From contig JAZBQD010000027.1 in NCBI GenBank assembly GCA_036583965.1, positions 19,581,001-19,645,000 on the forward strand: 64,000 nt of DNA, given 5' to 3'. The stretch comes from Prunella strophiata (lineage: Eukaryota; Chordata; Aves; Passeriformes; Prunellidae). Under the pieces are notes generated by a model. That model saw nothing but the letters and a program-made list of their open reading frames with translations, ran no database searches and was not told the DNA's origin. Position numbers and translations under genes: made by a program. Positions 37,581-50,380 of the stretch are shown here, in pieces. Numbering within the stretch: the stretch's first letter is position 1; each line of letters begins with the position of its first letter.

Positions 37581-40500
37581 GTGCTATATAATCTTACCTA
37601 AGGAAAAAGTGGACTAAAAATATCCTTAAAAAGGCAAAACTTGAGTGTTAAAATAGCAAACTCCAGACAAAACAAAACGCCAGGTTTGGGGGGTGTTAGG
37701 GTAAGTGTGAACAGAACATGATTTTTTAACTGTCTCCAAATCTACAAGATTGGTGTCATTTGCCTTGAGGAGCTAAGACCACTGCTGAAAGACAAATGGA
37801 GCTTTTTGCTTACAGGCCATCTCAAAAGACTACACATCCTTGTGTTTCCAGATCAAAAATGCTGACTTTTCCTGTGATTTCCAGTTTTTTATTACATTTT
37901 TGAAATGCTTCTGGGATTACAATAACTAGATTTTGTTTTGTGAGTGAATTAAAATTTATGTTTTATGCTAAAATGTCTTAGACACGCCCTTTTCATCAGC
38001 AGTATCTTTTACAGAGATACAGTCTTTCATTTCCTTGGAAGGTAGGTCTACAAATTACGTTTCCTTATGGCATGGAAAGGAAATTATGAATGAGCTTTCA
38101 TTGATATTCCAGGGTCAACAATGGAAAGAGACTCCCTTCTGATACAGCTGCCTTTGAATTACCTTCTACAAGGAAAATATAAAAGATACAGAAAGGAGAT
38201 TAGCTAATTTTTTTTTTTTTACTCTCCTGTAGAAAGTATGTAAAAGCCCTATTTTCTATTAATGGCACTAAAAAAATAGAAAAGGGGACAGCCATGTATA
38301 TTCATATGAATTCAATATAAAGTAGTGGTACCAATGCACTGAAAACCTCAGGTTGTCCAAAGGACAAAGTGAATGGTGCTTTCAGCAGAAACAATTTAGT
38401 ACAAAAAAAGAACCTAGATTCAAAGCCACAAAGGCAAGATTGAAGGTATTTAAATATTTTCTAGAGCACCTCAGTGACTAGTTCTCTAATTTTCCCTAGC
38501 TTTACTTTCCCCTTGCTTTTCTCTTTTTTTTTTTTCCTCAGTTTATCACAGATAAAGTTGGCAAAGCATATGAACTATTAAATTAATCATAGAATGCAAA
38601 CTTTTTGAGGAGCTTCAGTGATGCAGTATGTTTTCCCACTTCCTGATGCTGCTTGGAATATCTGTCTTTGAAATCAGTAAAATATTGAAGAGTTAAATTA
38701 GAAAATAAAACCAGTGGTTCCCCTAAAAGCATAAGTCTTCAGAACTCCTGAACTTCTCAGATACTTTTACATGTTACAAACTAATAATTTGTTTGAGATA
38801 TGAAAAGTTACCAAAGCATGTTTCAAAAGGATAGCATAAAATGACCCAATTCTTTTCTGCTTGATTTTAATAATCCATTCAGAAGAAAATGAAAATATGT
38901 AATAGACTTATTCTTCTACTCTCTAGCAATCTGACAAGTAATTTTTTTTTGATAGAGAAGACTGTCTGAAGACTGGTGAGAATCATTAGCAATTAGTACC
39001 TGAAATAATTTGGTTTGTTAAAGTTTATCTGAAAAGTTAAACAAAATTCAAGTTCTCATGAGAAGTTTTTATTTCTGCCATGAAGCAGCAAGGGAATACC
39101 TGATTGTGAAGATCTCTCTCTAGCAAAGCTTTTAATCATCCTTAAAAACCTATGAAATTCTATGTGAATGACATTTCTTCTTGGGGTCTTTGTGTGGAGA
39201 CTGACTCCTGCAGTCAGTGTGAAATATGTGATGGTGAGAGAAGAAAAGAGACACCAAAAGCTTTCCTGCAGGCATCAAGGGAAGGAGTATTAGCAGGATG
39301 GAGGCACGCTGTGAGTGCAGCTTGTCTGGATGGGGAGGGATGTTCTCAGTGTGTGCCTAAAGTTACAACAACTTCTCTTCACACCAGATTGCAAGATGTA
39401 TTGCTGGCAGTTGGGTAAGACAGAGACTTGTTCACTCAGGTGCATGGAAAACAAAGTTGATAAATTGGCTGTAGGTACCGAATTACACATAAATAAGTTT
39501 GAAGTTCTGCAGTGTGAGTTTGGCAGCTGGAAAGTGGTGATGGGAGTTATGAAATAGGATACCTCACATGTGCATCTGGGGAAAGGCAGTCTTTGTTTGT
39601 AGCAGGTAACATCTGAAAACTTTTGAATTGTAGTGCTAACAATTTTTTTTCCAAACAGGAAACTTCCTGATTAAATTGGTCTTATACCTAATATTTCATG
39701 GGTGTTGAATTTTCTACTAGATTAGGAAGGTGGTCTGGATTTTGAATTTTAGGCATTCTCCTGATTGTGAGAATGAAAAGTTCAGGGAATTGTAAAGAAG
39801 GGTTGAATACTGACCCTTGTTGATATTAGCTGCTCTGAAATGTCCTTGAAGAGGATAAATTTGTTCTTCACTAGATAAAAGATTTTGATATCTCAAGGAA
39901 GCTAAAGAGAGAGAAAAAGGTACAAACAAAATTAAGCTATCAATGGTACAGAAACTAAGCTTTCTGATACATTATATTTGTTTACATTTGGAAAGAACAT
40001 GACAGAAACAGAACACATGAAGTTTTAAAAAATCAGATGATTATAAAAATGAGTAAAAAAATAGTTTAATTTAGCCAGTGAAGAGTACATAGATGTTAAA
40101 TAAAATATAAAAATATTGAACATGTGGGACAAAATTCATGGTCAGGATGGGACTACTTTAAATGATTAAATTTGATAGTATTTGGATAGTTTTTACCATC
40201 AGATTGAAGTGAAATTTATAATTATCAGTCATATTAGCAGAGTAATTTTTGGAATCTGTCAATACCATGACCTTCCTTTCTAATCCACATCTATATTAGT
40301 TAAAGTATCAAAATGAGGCTTTAGAAGCATGTTTTGTCAGTGTAACTGTCCTAGTGATGACTAGTTTTCTAAACAGAGCATTTTTTAACTCCTATTACTA
40401 CCTGAATAAGGTATTTTGATTTTTGGTATGTTATTAGACTTAAAAGGTGACTAAATAATTATTGAAAATAAATTTAGGAGTTGATGTTTTTTCTACTCCT

Positions 40501-41316
40501 TGCTTTCTAGAAGTGAATCTTTCAAAAAAAATTGTTGTTACTCAGAGTTCTTTTGGGAACTTTTCTGTGAACTTTACCTTTCTTTGCATACCTCTGCAAG
40601 AGTGCAGTGAAAGTAGTAAAAATCCAAGTTTCTGCAGAAGTGCAGTGCTGTTATTTCCTGGTGAGCTTGTGCTGATGCCAGTGGTGAGGAGTGTGGTGCT
40701 GTGAGGAGCTGTGAGTCAGCATCAATGGTACTGCCTCCCTCAACAAACATGGAATACCTGACAGATGGACAGAAATGTTTCGGTACTGGGTGATGTGGAC
40801 AGGTTTCACAGAGAACCAGTGACTCAGGCCCCTCTTTAACTCTTTGTTTAAAGCTAATCTGTATCTAGAATTTACTTTTGCCAAAGTTTAAGTTTGGCCT
40901 TAATTTTCATTGGAGAAGAAATGGCCTTAGTAAAGTATTCCCACATATTTAGAGTTCCTGTGAAATACCTATCTTATTCCGGAACAGTACTGTACAAGTT
41001 GAAAATGTGTGTGTTTTTGCAACACCTCTGATTTTTTTTTTTTTTTTCAGAAGCTAGCTGTAGTCTTTGTATGAATGATGTCAAACTCTCTTATAATTAA
41101 TTATTTTAAAAAGTTGCTTCTCTGTGCTGACCCCTGACTGTTGTTTTACAGGAACTTCAGCTTGCACATTAATACAATTTTTTTTTGTCCCAAGCCAGAT
41201 GACACATTTTAAATCAGAGGAATACTGAGGGTGGTCAATGGACAATTTCACAATAAATTGTGAAATTCCTTTCTCACATCTGCCCTGCATGAGGGTTCAT
41301 TTAAATCTAATGATAT

Positions 41317-41363
41317 TTTTGAATATAACCTAGATTATATTCAAAATTATATTTTGAATATAA
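41317..41363. repeat. Alternating inverted repeat, three 12-bp arms
   Basis: TTTTGAATATAA at 41317-41328, its exact reverse complement at 41335-41346, and the forward arm again at 41352-41363. The spacers are 6 and 5 bases. The middle arm can pair with either neighbour, giving two mutually exclusive hairpins. Both forward arms are followed by CCTAG, so part of this is also a direct repeat. Confidence 0.85.
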
Positions 41364-41596
41364 CCTAGCTGTTAAGCAGTGGACTCAACCCCAAAGTTTT
41401 AATGAATTTGCTGAGATAGTCTCCTGTTTTAGTTTTAAACCCATGGGTGAAAAAACCCATGAGACACTACCAGTTCTTTTACAGAGCATGAACAGTCATT
41501 ATTTGAGTTGGGAATGAGGAGTTTGATAACATACTTCTTGGAAAGCAGCACAGCTTTTCTTTCAGAGAGAGGGGTACAAATCCCTTGTTGCCATAT

Positions 41597-41611
41597 TCAG
41601 CAGATGGCAGC
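41597..41611 (+). promoter_or_regulatory. CTCF-like motif, plus orientation
   Basis: The plus strand reads TCAGCAGATGGCAGC, one change from a good CTCF core (CCAGCAGATGGCAGC). It is about 5 kb upstream of the CpG-island promoter. Motif match only. Confidence 0.35.
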
Positions 41612-41976
41612 ATGCATGTTAACTGGCTGGGTATCTGCTCAAATCTTTTAGCTGCCATGCCATATTGATGAGCAAAGTAATTAATTTGTGAGTGTCTTTA
41701 AGGTCAATCACAGTGGAAGCTTTCAGTGTGTTAATATAAAATATCATATTTACCCTGAGGGTGCACTGTCACAGCAGGTAGAAATTAATTGTGGAATTAG
41801 ATAATTTTCTTCCTAGAATACAACCATGTTGAAAAAAAGAAAATGTATAAAACCAGTAGAGTACAATTCAGGAGCCCAGTGTTTCAAATGTTAAAACATA
41901 AATATGACATTTCCACAAATGCATATCTGAGTGGCACCAGGATCAGGGCGTGGGATGAGGCCATGAAAGGTCATGC

Positions 41977-42011
41977 AAAAAAGGAAGAAAAGAAAAAGAA
42001 AAAAAAAAGGG
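41977..42011. repeat. Purine-only A/G tract
   Basis: About 35 bases of A and G only (AAAAAAGGAAGAAAAG and onward), a low-complexity homopurine run in the upstream flank. Confidence 0.85.
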
Positions 42012-45000
42012 TGTGACCAAGCAAATGTTTGTCTGTGATTATTTAATGGCAGTACTCATGTCATTTGAATTTGGCTGGTTCTGTTTTATAATAGCAGATC
42101 AGGTGTGGAGTAAATGATATCTTATCAAACTCTGAATATAAATAATGAAGGTCTGTGATAACTGTGTAAAACAAATTGCCATGTTAGGTAGAAAAAACCC
42201 CTTGGTTTTTCCAATCTATGTGGTGTTTTTTCATTGTAATCTTGTCAGACTTGCAGAAACAGGAATAATGGGATACTTAAGACAAAAATCTAAAATGCTG
42301 TCTGAATTTTTCAACTATGCTGAATTTTGTCCAAGGCTTTAAAGGTGAACTCTTCTGTGTGAAAAATTCTTTAGACTTTGACTATTGCTGTCAATATTTA
42401 AAATACTTAATGTTGTAAATATTCCTTTTTAACTGTTCAAGAAGCATTTCTTCTGTTTGTGTCTTTGTATAAAGTGAGTTTTAAGGCCTGCTGATGGTAT
42501 TTGTGGAGACATGATGAGAAATTGGTATCTCACTACCTTCCATTTACTTAAGAAAGGTTAGTGAAATATTTGAGTCATCTAACATAAAGGGATCGTTGTA
42601 TTGTGACCCAAAAAAATCAATCACACAGACTACTATTAATTTATGAGTGCATATTGCTGGTTTGTACCAAGCCCTGCATATCTCACAAGAAACCTTACAA
42701 CTAAAATTTGTTCAGAAAACTGTGAAAATTTCCCAATGAGTAGATATTTTTTATCTAGTTACAGATAATTGCCAATAAAGGAATATGCTATTTTTGCTCA
42801 CTGATTTAATGAAAAAATCTTTCATTAGAATTTAAGTTCTCTCTGAAGCCGTGTTGGCTCCTGATCCTGAAGAGATTTATATGCATAGTTCTAATCATAG
42901 ATAAACTTAGTAGGAACATCAGTCAGTGAAGTGAATAAGAATGTTACCTGTCTGTATTTCCATCACTGTGAAGTGGTTGCATTTACTACAATTCAGATGA
43001 AATGTGTTTGTAGATATTTTTAAAAATAGGATCTTCATTTAACTAGGTTTGTTGAGGTTTTTTTGTTTTTTTTTTCCTTCCCAACTCTTAGAACTAAGTT
43101 CTAAACTAACCATTTTTGGTTGCAGATTTTTGTGTTAATTATGGATGTAGAATTCTGAAGCTTATTTGATGCCTTATTAAAATTTTATATGAAGATATAG
43201 GGATATGCTTGACCTTCAGATAGGTGTCCAGTCGAACCATAAAGAAACCACATTGTATTTCCATCTTGTATTTCATATTATGGAGGCTTCCCTTCTACAT
43301 CCATCCTTGGAAAATTTAATTCCTGTAGTATAGGACATAATGGATTCATTTCCCAACTAATTGATTTTTGCAGTTAATATGGAGTCTAAGTCAGGTGGAT
43401 CTTCTGTAAAAGTCAAGAACAAACTATTATAATATATTTGACAGGATTAAGGGAACACAATACATAAATCAGTGTTCCTGTCTTTGTTCAAGTGTATTAA
43501 TTTCTCAACTGATTAAAAAGGACTGGAGAGAAAGAAAGGCTTTATTCACATAATAACATCTATTTTTCTTTGGTTTGCATTTAAAGGCAAATATTTGCTT
43601 TCTCATGTTTGATCTTGTCACAAAATACATGGCCATATAAAACCACAGCTCAGAATGTTAATGTAACATTGAAAGAATGAGATGAAGAAAGAAAAATAAT
43701 TACCTCTAGTCTAGGAAGTCTTTAAAGTTTTTTTGCAGACAGGCTATGAACATTAGTTTTGATTAATTCATTCAGCCAAGAAAGCCAAGAGTTTGGACCA
43801 CTGTAAGCTTTCAGTTTGATTCCTTTATAGCTGTCATTCTGCTGAGCTGAAATGCCTGCAGTTGAGTTAGAAGTTATTGGCACTGTCTAGGCCACTACTG
43901 AATAGTTTACATATACATCCATTGCAGTGGAAATTCTGTTTGCCTTGTAGAAATGATCAAAACTGTCCAAATTACTGCAGTCAGTTTTGTGTGTAGACTT
44001 TCATAGCTTAATGCAGTTAAGCATAGTATGAAAAAGAAGAAAAATTTCTGAGTGGGCAGAACTGCAAGGTGAACCAGAAAGAGAATGATAACAGCTTGTA
44101 AATTTTTCATTGCTTCTAAATTCTCTATATGACTGTTATTTGGAAAGTTACTGAAGCCCTTACTGCCTTAATAAAATATTTTCTATGGGTATCTGTCAGT
44201 TTAATTAAATATCTGTATACTAGAAATCACAAAAAAGGCACACAGTGACTCCAGACAAACTTCTGAGAGAGGCTGAGACCTCATCATTAAATCCTTGCAT
44301 CATTTAGTTGAGAAGATGATTTTTCCTTCTGCCAAGGTCTAGGATTTCTTTGCTAAGGTATGAGGCTTAATTTCAAAAGAACATTAAATACTTGACAATA
44401 ATTGTCCAGAAGAGGAAAAATAATGTGATGCTTTTTGAAGAACTGTTAGAACAGTAGCAGACTGGCAAGGCATGAACTGTGTTAGAAAGTGTTTGGGTTT
44501 TTTGATCCTGTTTCCTGCAGGAGAAAAAAGCAAACACTTTGTTTGCTCTGTCCTTCATCTTCCCGTTATTTTTTTGAAATTAAATGTTGGCTAATTTAAT
44601 CCAAATTTAAGAGAGGGATAGATGTGTCAAGGAAATTATTATAATATTAGAATTTGGGTGGAAAGTATTAGTGGTGGTACAGAGGAGAGACCTATATGAG
44701 CACTGCTTGCACAGATCTTACATTTTACTGTTCTGTTTGCTAGCAAGGTGATCAGTATATCTTTACTTCTGAACCAGTCATGGGCCAAAGGACTCTCTTA
44801 TGCATTTGATATTGAGAAGTGCCTTGAACAAGGCAAGCACATTTTGAATGAGAAGTATTCCTAATCTTTTATTATGAATCTTCAGTTGGAGTTGATGACA
44901 TTGGTTTGATAATTTCATGTTAAATAGTCCAGTTTCTATGTACAAATGCTTAGAAAAAGAATATCTGTATTGTATCAATTTTCAGATTGAACAATACCTC

Positions 45001-48000
45001 TCTGTAAACTATATGGGTCTGTGAAAAAATACATTAGAATAGTACTAAATGGTATTATCTTATAGACCTGAAACTACCACTCATATTCAAACATGTTTGA
45101 GTTATGTGTTAGATAGAGGAGTACAATTACCTTTGAAAGAGCAGGCTCTCTTGGCTGGTATGAGGCCATTGTTACTGATATTTCCTTACCTGTTAGATTC
45201 TGTAGGAATGTGGTTAACTATGTTCTGAAATGTAACTTCCCAGTTAGTTTCTTTCACCTAAATGAAATTGAAGGTATTCTGCATATTTTGATTGTTTAAA
45301 AACACAGAACTAGAGGGTCTTGATTTTATTATTCATTTTAAATTGAGAAAATGTGTTGCCTAACTAGATTTAGCATATTAATTATATGAATTATATTGAT
45401 ATTAATATAAGAATTAAAAACTACCTTTTTCAATCAAAGTTCTATGGAAATCTTGCTAAAAGACTTTTTATGGTCTCACTTTTTCCTAGGTATTAAATGA
45501 TGGCTTTTAGAAACATGCTGAGGATTTTAGTGCAACTTTTGGTCTCCTGTTCTGTGGGACTGACTGAAACAAGATCAAAGCAGGATCAAAGGCATTCATA
45601 GAAAACAAAACCAGATACAAACAGTAGGTGCTTTCTCAAGAAGCTTTGCATGACACAACAAAGATTTGTAGAGATGGCACAGCTCTCCAGGCTAGTAGAG
45701 GAAGATATTAGAAGTACTTGCATAAAATTCTGCTATTTGTAATTCCTGAACTTCAGCTGTGGTCTTCAGGTGGGTTGGTCAAAAAGTTGCATATGAAACT
45801 TTTTATATTTATGTATTTTTATATGTATAGAACTTATGTACACAGAGGGAAGACTAACTGAAATAGTATTCCTAGGTTTTATAAACAGTTTTCATTATTT
45901 GTGAGGAAAAATGGTGGGTTTTGGTAACTGAGAGGGTACAAAGTAGAAGGAAATCTTTTTGATTAGTCTTGATATTTTCTGGCTTCATCAGTTACAGATC
46001 TTTAAAAAAAGTTTGGAGTCATATCCTAGACAATGTTTATGCAGTGCAGATATTTATTATACACATAGCAGTAGAAGGGAAATGAAGGTAATAGAAGGGG
46101 AAGGGCTGTGAACAGAGGTAAAAAAAGAGGGAAAGGACCTGAAACAAAAAATATTCAGTGACAAAGCAAAACAGAAACTGAAACAAAAAAATTATCTAAT
46201 TTTTTTGTAATTTCTGACTACTTACTTAGGTTAAAAAGCCACAACCTTAAGGCACATGTAAAAACACGTTTTACTGAATTTTTCTTATTTTAAGTTATGT
46301 TATAAAGTTTGAGTTTCAACTAATTAAAACTAAAAATGCAAAAAAATTCCCTGGTAATTGTATTTGTAATGTTTAGAATCAACTCTCAATCAGTAAGGAC
46401 ATGTGATACAGCCCTGTGTCATAGACGTACTTCTTTTTATAGATACAGCATTTTCATACTTACAGAGGGTGAGCTGACTTGAAATTGAGGAACCTTTTGA
46501 AATTTACTCATCATTAATTTGCAATATGCCATTCTCAAGAGTCTTGGTTTGCTTGGATGCTGACCTTTAAGTCACTGTCAGTCAGTGTAAATGACATATA
46601 TAACATGCATACATGGCTAAGAAAGCTGTTTCTGTTGTGTAACACAGAGCCTGAGAATTTTTTAATGTCACTTAACTTTCAGGCAGAAGAAAGCAACCCC
46701 TTAGGATATGGCTGTTGTTTTTTTGGTTGTTTTTTTTTTCCCCCTTGTATAAGGTACAGTGATCTTAAAATGTAGTATAATTGCTGAGATGAATGAAGTG
46801 TCCCTTATACTGGAAAATATTTGTGTTGATGTTTTTGTGGTCCCTTTTATATTTCAACATCGGAGTCACAGTCAGAATTGAAGGAAGACTGTCTTCTCTC
46901 TTAAAAACTGTTTGAGAAAAGCTCTTGAAGATTGCACACCTGCTGGCTTGCTATCACAAAGTAGTGTCAGGAAATATGAGTGAGTTAAACCTCAGTCAGG
47001 TGTAGCAAAGAATGAGTACAGCTGGAATTTACCCATGTCTACTTGGACAAAGCCAAGTTTACTCAGTTCTTACTTTTTTTCCTGTGGTGCCAAACTCAAT
47101 GATTTTATCTCTCTATATAAAAACTAGTGCAGTTTTGTCTTCTGGTTTCTCTACTAGGCTCAGACCAGGAGCTATCAAGCAAGTACTGGAAAATTGAGTC
47201 TAACTGTTGTTGCCAATTAAAAACAGTGGATTGCACAGATCCTGGGTATCATTTTGTTTCTTCTATAAGTTTCAGAGGCATAATTGCTGGAAAAATGTTA
47301 ATTTCCTATGAGCCCTGTGATAAGCTACCCACATTGTGCCCCGTCACAATTTATATGTGGGTGAGCTTAGGCAAAATTTAGTTGATGTAGCAGGTGTGCT
47401 CTCTGGAGTATTTTGCTGATTTTCTGTGTTGGTGTTGGTATGGTAGTCCTTCATAGTATGGTGGTCTAGATCATTGCAAGTTAAATGCTCTACTCTCTAA
47501 GTGTGGCATATGGTCTTGTACAGACTAGGAGTCAATTCCGTGCCAGATTAAATACTTGAAATGTCAACAGCACATGAAAACTAAGCAGAAAGAAGCATCA
47601 CAAGAAAAAATGGAAAGCACAAGAGGTATCCATAAGTGTAAGCATATAGCATTAGGGTTTTTGTGTTAACAAACATGTCAAAATCCATATAGTTTTTCAC
47701 TCTCTTGTAGAAATGTAATGGCTCCAGGGCATTAGCTCATGAATCACTTGCAACTCTGAAGAGGTTTGTATTTCTTAGCTGTTCCAACTGCTTTATGTAT
47801 GAATCAGTAAAGGAATGGGCTACTATGGTATCTACTAAGGCCTGTGAATTCTTGTGGGGAAAAATGGGTCAGGAGAAGTGGTGACAGAATTTAATGTAAT
47901 TTGGTTGTACTATACTCAAGTGTAGACCTTGTGCATTCTTGTTGGAGGAAGCCACGGGTCCTTTGGAAGATGACTCCTCTTGCCTGGGAGCCAGTCTGAA

Positions 48001-49799
48001 GGGCTCCCACAGTTTCAGACATTTAGCATGTGCCTGTATGAAGAGGGCTATAAATGACATTGATGTAAGGAGGAGATAAAGGAAGGTTTTCTCTGGGTGG
48101 ACATGATTTGGTGGTGTGGGAAATCAGAATTATACTGGTGAGTGCAGTAAGTTTCTGCCCACAAAATGGAGTGTGTGCAAATCCTATGCACTTTCTGGCT
48201 TGAACTCTGTCCCACACTAAGAGTACAGCTTCCACCCTTCCTTCTTTGGATTTCGTATGTGTCTGTTTTTTTTGTCAGCTTTGAGTCTCTCTGGGGAATG
48301 GGAAGCTTTTCCTCTCAGGTTAGTGCAGTTTGGAAACTTCAGACCAACCAAAGCACCTCTGTATGTCTTCTCAGTAGAAAAGATAGTTCAGAATGCCACA
48401 GGTTCATCAGGCAATGGATTGCTGGCACAGTTTGGTCAGAAGGGAGCTGGAAGCTTAACCAGCCACTAGAGCACAATGGCAGTCAAGACAGAAGGTGCTG
48501 AGGAGGGTTGGAACACTGAGGTAGGAATTGGGTAAAAAGCTTCAAGAGAAGGCTTTGCAGTCTCAACAGCAGGAGAGGGATTGATGACAACTGTCTCATC
48601 AAGAGAAACAATCACATAATATACCATGAGGCAGTGCTGAACTAGTGTTTTTGCTTAGATAAACCAGTCTCTCTTGCACGATGTTTTTCTTTCCTGATTT
48701 CTGGTTAACAACTCCAACTACCTTTTTATAGTGTTCATTGAAGACTGAAATTATTCAGCTGGGAAAATCATAATGGAATTCATTTTGGTATTTGAAGTTT
48801 GGAGGAATAAATCTGAAGCTCCATCAAACATTTCAGGACTCAGAAGTACCACAGCCAAGATATTTACCAAGAGGTGATAGAAACTGTGGCTTCATAATTT
48901 AACAACAGCACAGTTTTATCATTATTGTTCCTTATATGTAGGTGTGAATATATATGAAAATGGGAGTTCAGGAATACTTGGGCATTATTTCCCCTAAACT
49001 TCAAAATTGCAAGCAGTTATTTAGGACTCTGAGTGGACTGTGGTAGTGTGTAAGTTAATCCATAGACCTTCAGTTCTGAAGACATATGGTTCAGTTCACC
49101 TGTAGAATGTATTGGATAAACTAGAACTCAGGATTTGGCATTATGTATGACAGTATCTTATCAACCTTCTAATGCTCCACTGTGCTTATTAGCTTTTCAA
49201 GACTAGGCAAAAAGTTATCATTTAAGTTGTAATTAAGTTGTCTTTCTGATGCTTAATGGATCAAACATTTCCACCATTTCTCCTAAGTATGTGCAGTACA
49301 CTAAATCCCAGTCTTACAGCTAAGAAAAGGTGACAACAGTGATTAAAAAACTGAAAACACTGACATGTGTAAATCTAATGAGAAAATTTTTATTACATTG
49401 AAAAAAATTCTGAAACCCAGTTAAAAATTAAAACAAAAAAACACTAAAATGGGATGTAAAAATGTTTCCTGTCTGAAAACAGCAAAGTGGCTGTCAAATG
49501 AAAAAAAAATCAATGTATTTGCTCAATAATTTCATTATTGATTGTTTAATTTCATTTGTACGTGTAAAATTTCATAGAAAATTCTTACAAACTTACTCAG
49601 AATCAAGACTTCATTGTTTGGATGAACATGAAAATGCTTATCTAGTATTCTCATCAGTTTGATAGTAACCCTCTAGAGGTACAAGCAGACTAAGAATCCT
49701 GGTCACTGTCTAATTACAGTACACTCAAAATGATTGTGAGGGTTTGGAGAGAGTGGAAAAGAAAACAATTTATTGTTGTGTGAAAGCAATAGCCTGAAA

Positions 49800-50380
49800 A
49801 TGAGATATGCCTGGTTTTGTGTTTATTGGTGGCTCATTTTAACAGCTCCATAACCACAAAGGAAATAGCTTTCTTTTAAGGCACTGTAGAGAGAGTACTA
49901 TCTGAAGAGGGCTTATTGCTTCCTATCTTTCATGAAAAGATGTGGCTTTTAATGAAATATGCATAAAAGTGATTTTAGATATGTGACCTACATAATCACA
50001 CTCATCCTGAGAGGCCAGGGTAGAACATTTTTCTATTCAGAATAATTAAACTCCCCCTTTGTATTATTCCTCATTAATTCAATATTCTTCTAAAAAATAA
50101 AGCTCCCACAACAGTTTTAGTAATCAGCTTTTCAGATTTATGAGCTATTTTTATGCTAGTATTGTTCTGTGAGACAAGGCTCCTTGATCAATTGCCAGGT
50201 AACTGTTTCAGTCTTTTCCCAACACCCTGCTAATCCAGCACATTAAATTATTTTTAATTGAGTAACTTCATTATTCAGAAAATCCCCTTTGTCATGATTC
50301 TGTAAACATTAACAGTATCTTATGCAAACAATTATCTAAATATAGTCATGTTGCTTCCTTCATCCCCATATCTCTCTTGT
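49800..50380. promoter_or_regulatory. Candidate conserved non-coding element
   Basis: Non-repetitive AT-rich stretch with a high density of ordered transcription-factor-like words: ATATGCATAAAA and CTTATGCAAACA (octamer-like), several TTAATTCA/TTAATTGA homeodomain cores, and TTGATCAATTG. It has no coding potential. This visual impression resembles vertebrate enhancer elements but is weak evidence without alignment. Confidence 0.25.

Noticed and set aside
39152..39418. Open frame with a Cys-rich start (CVETDSCSQCEICDGERR)
   Set aside because: Looked briefly like a zinc-binding motif, but no second cysteine pair with suitable spacing follows, and there is no splice or homology support.
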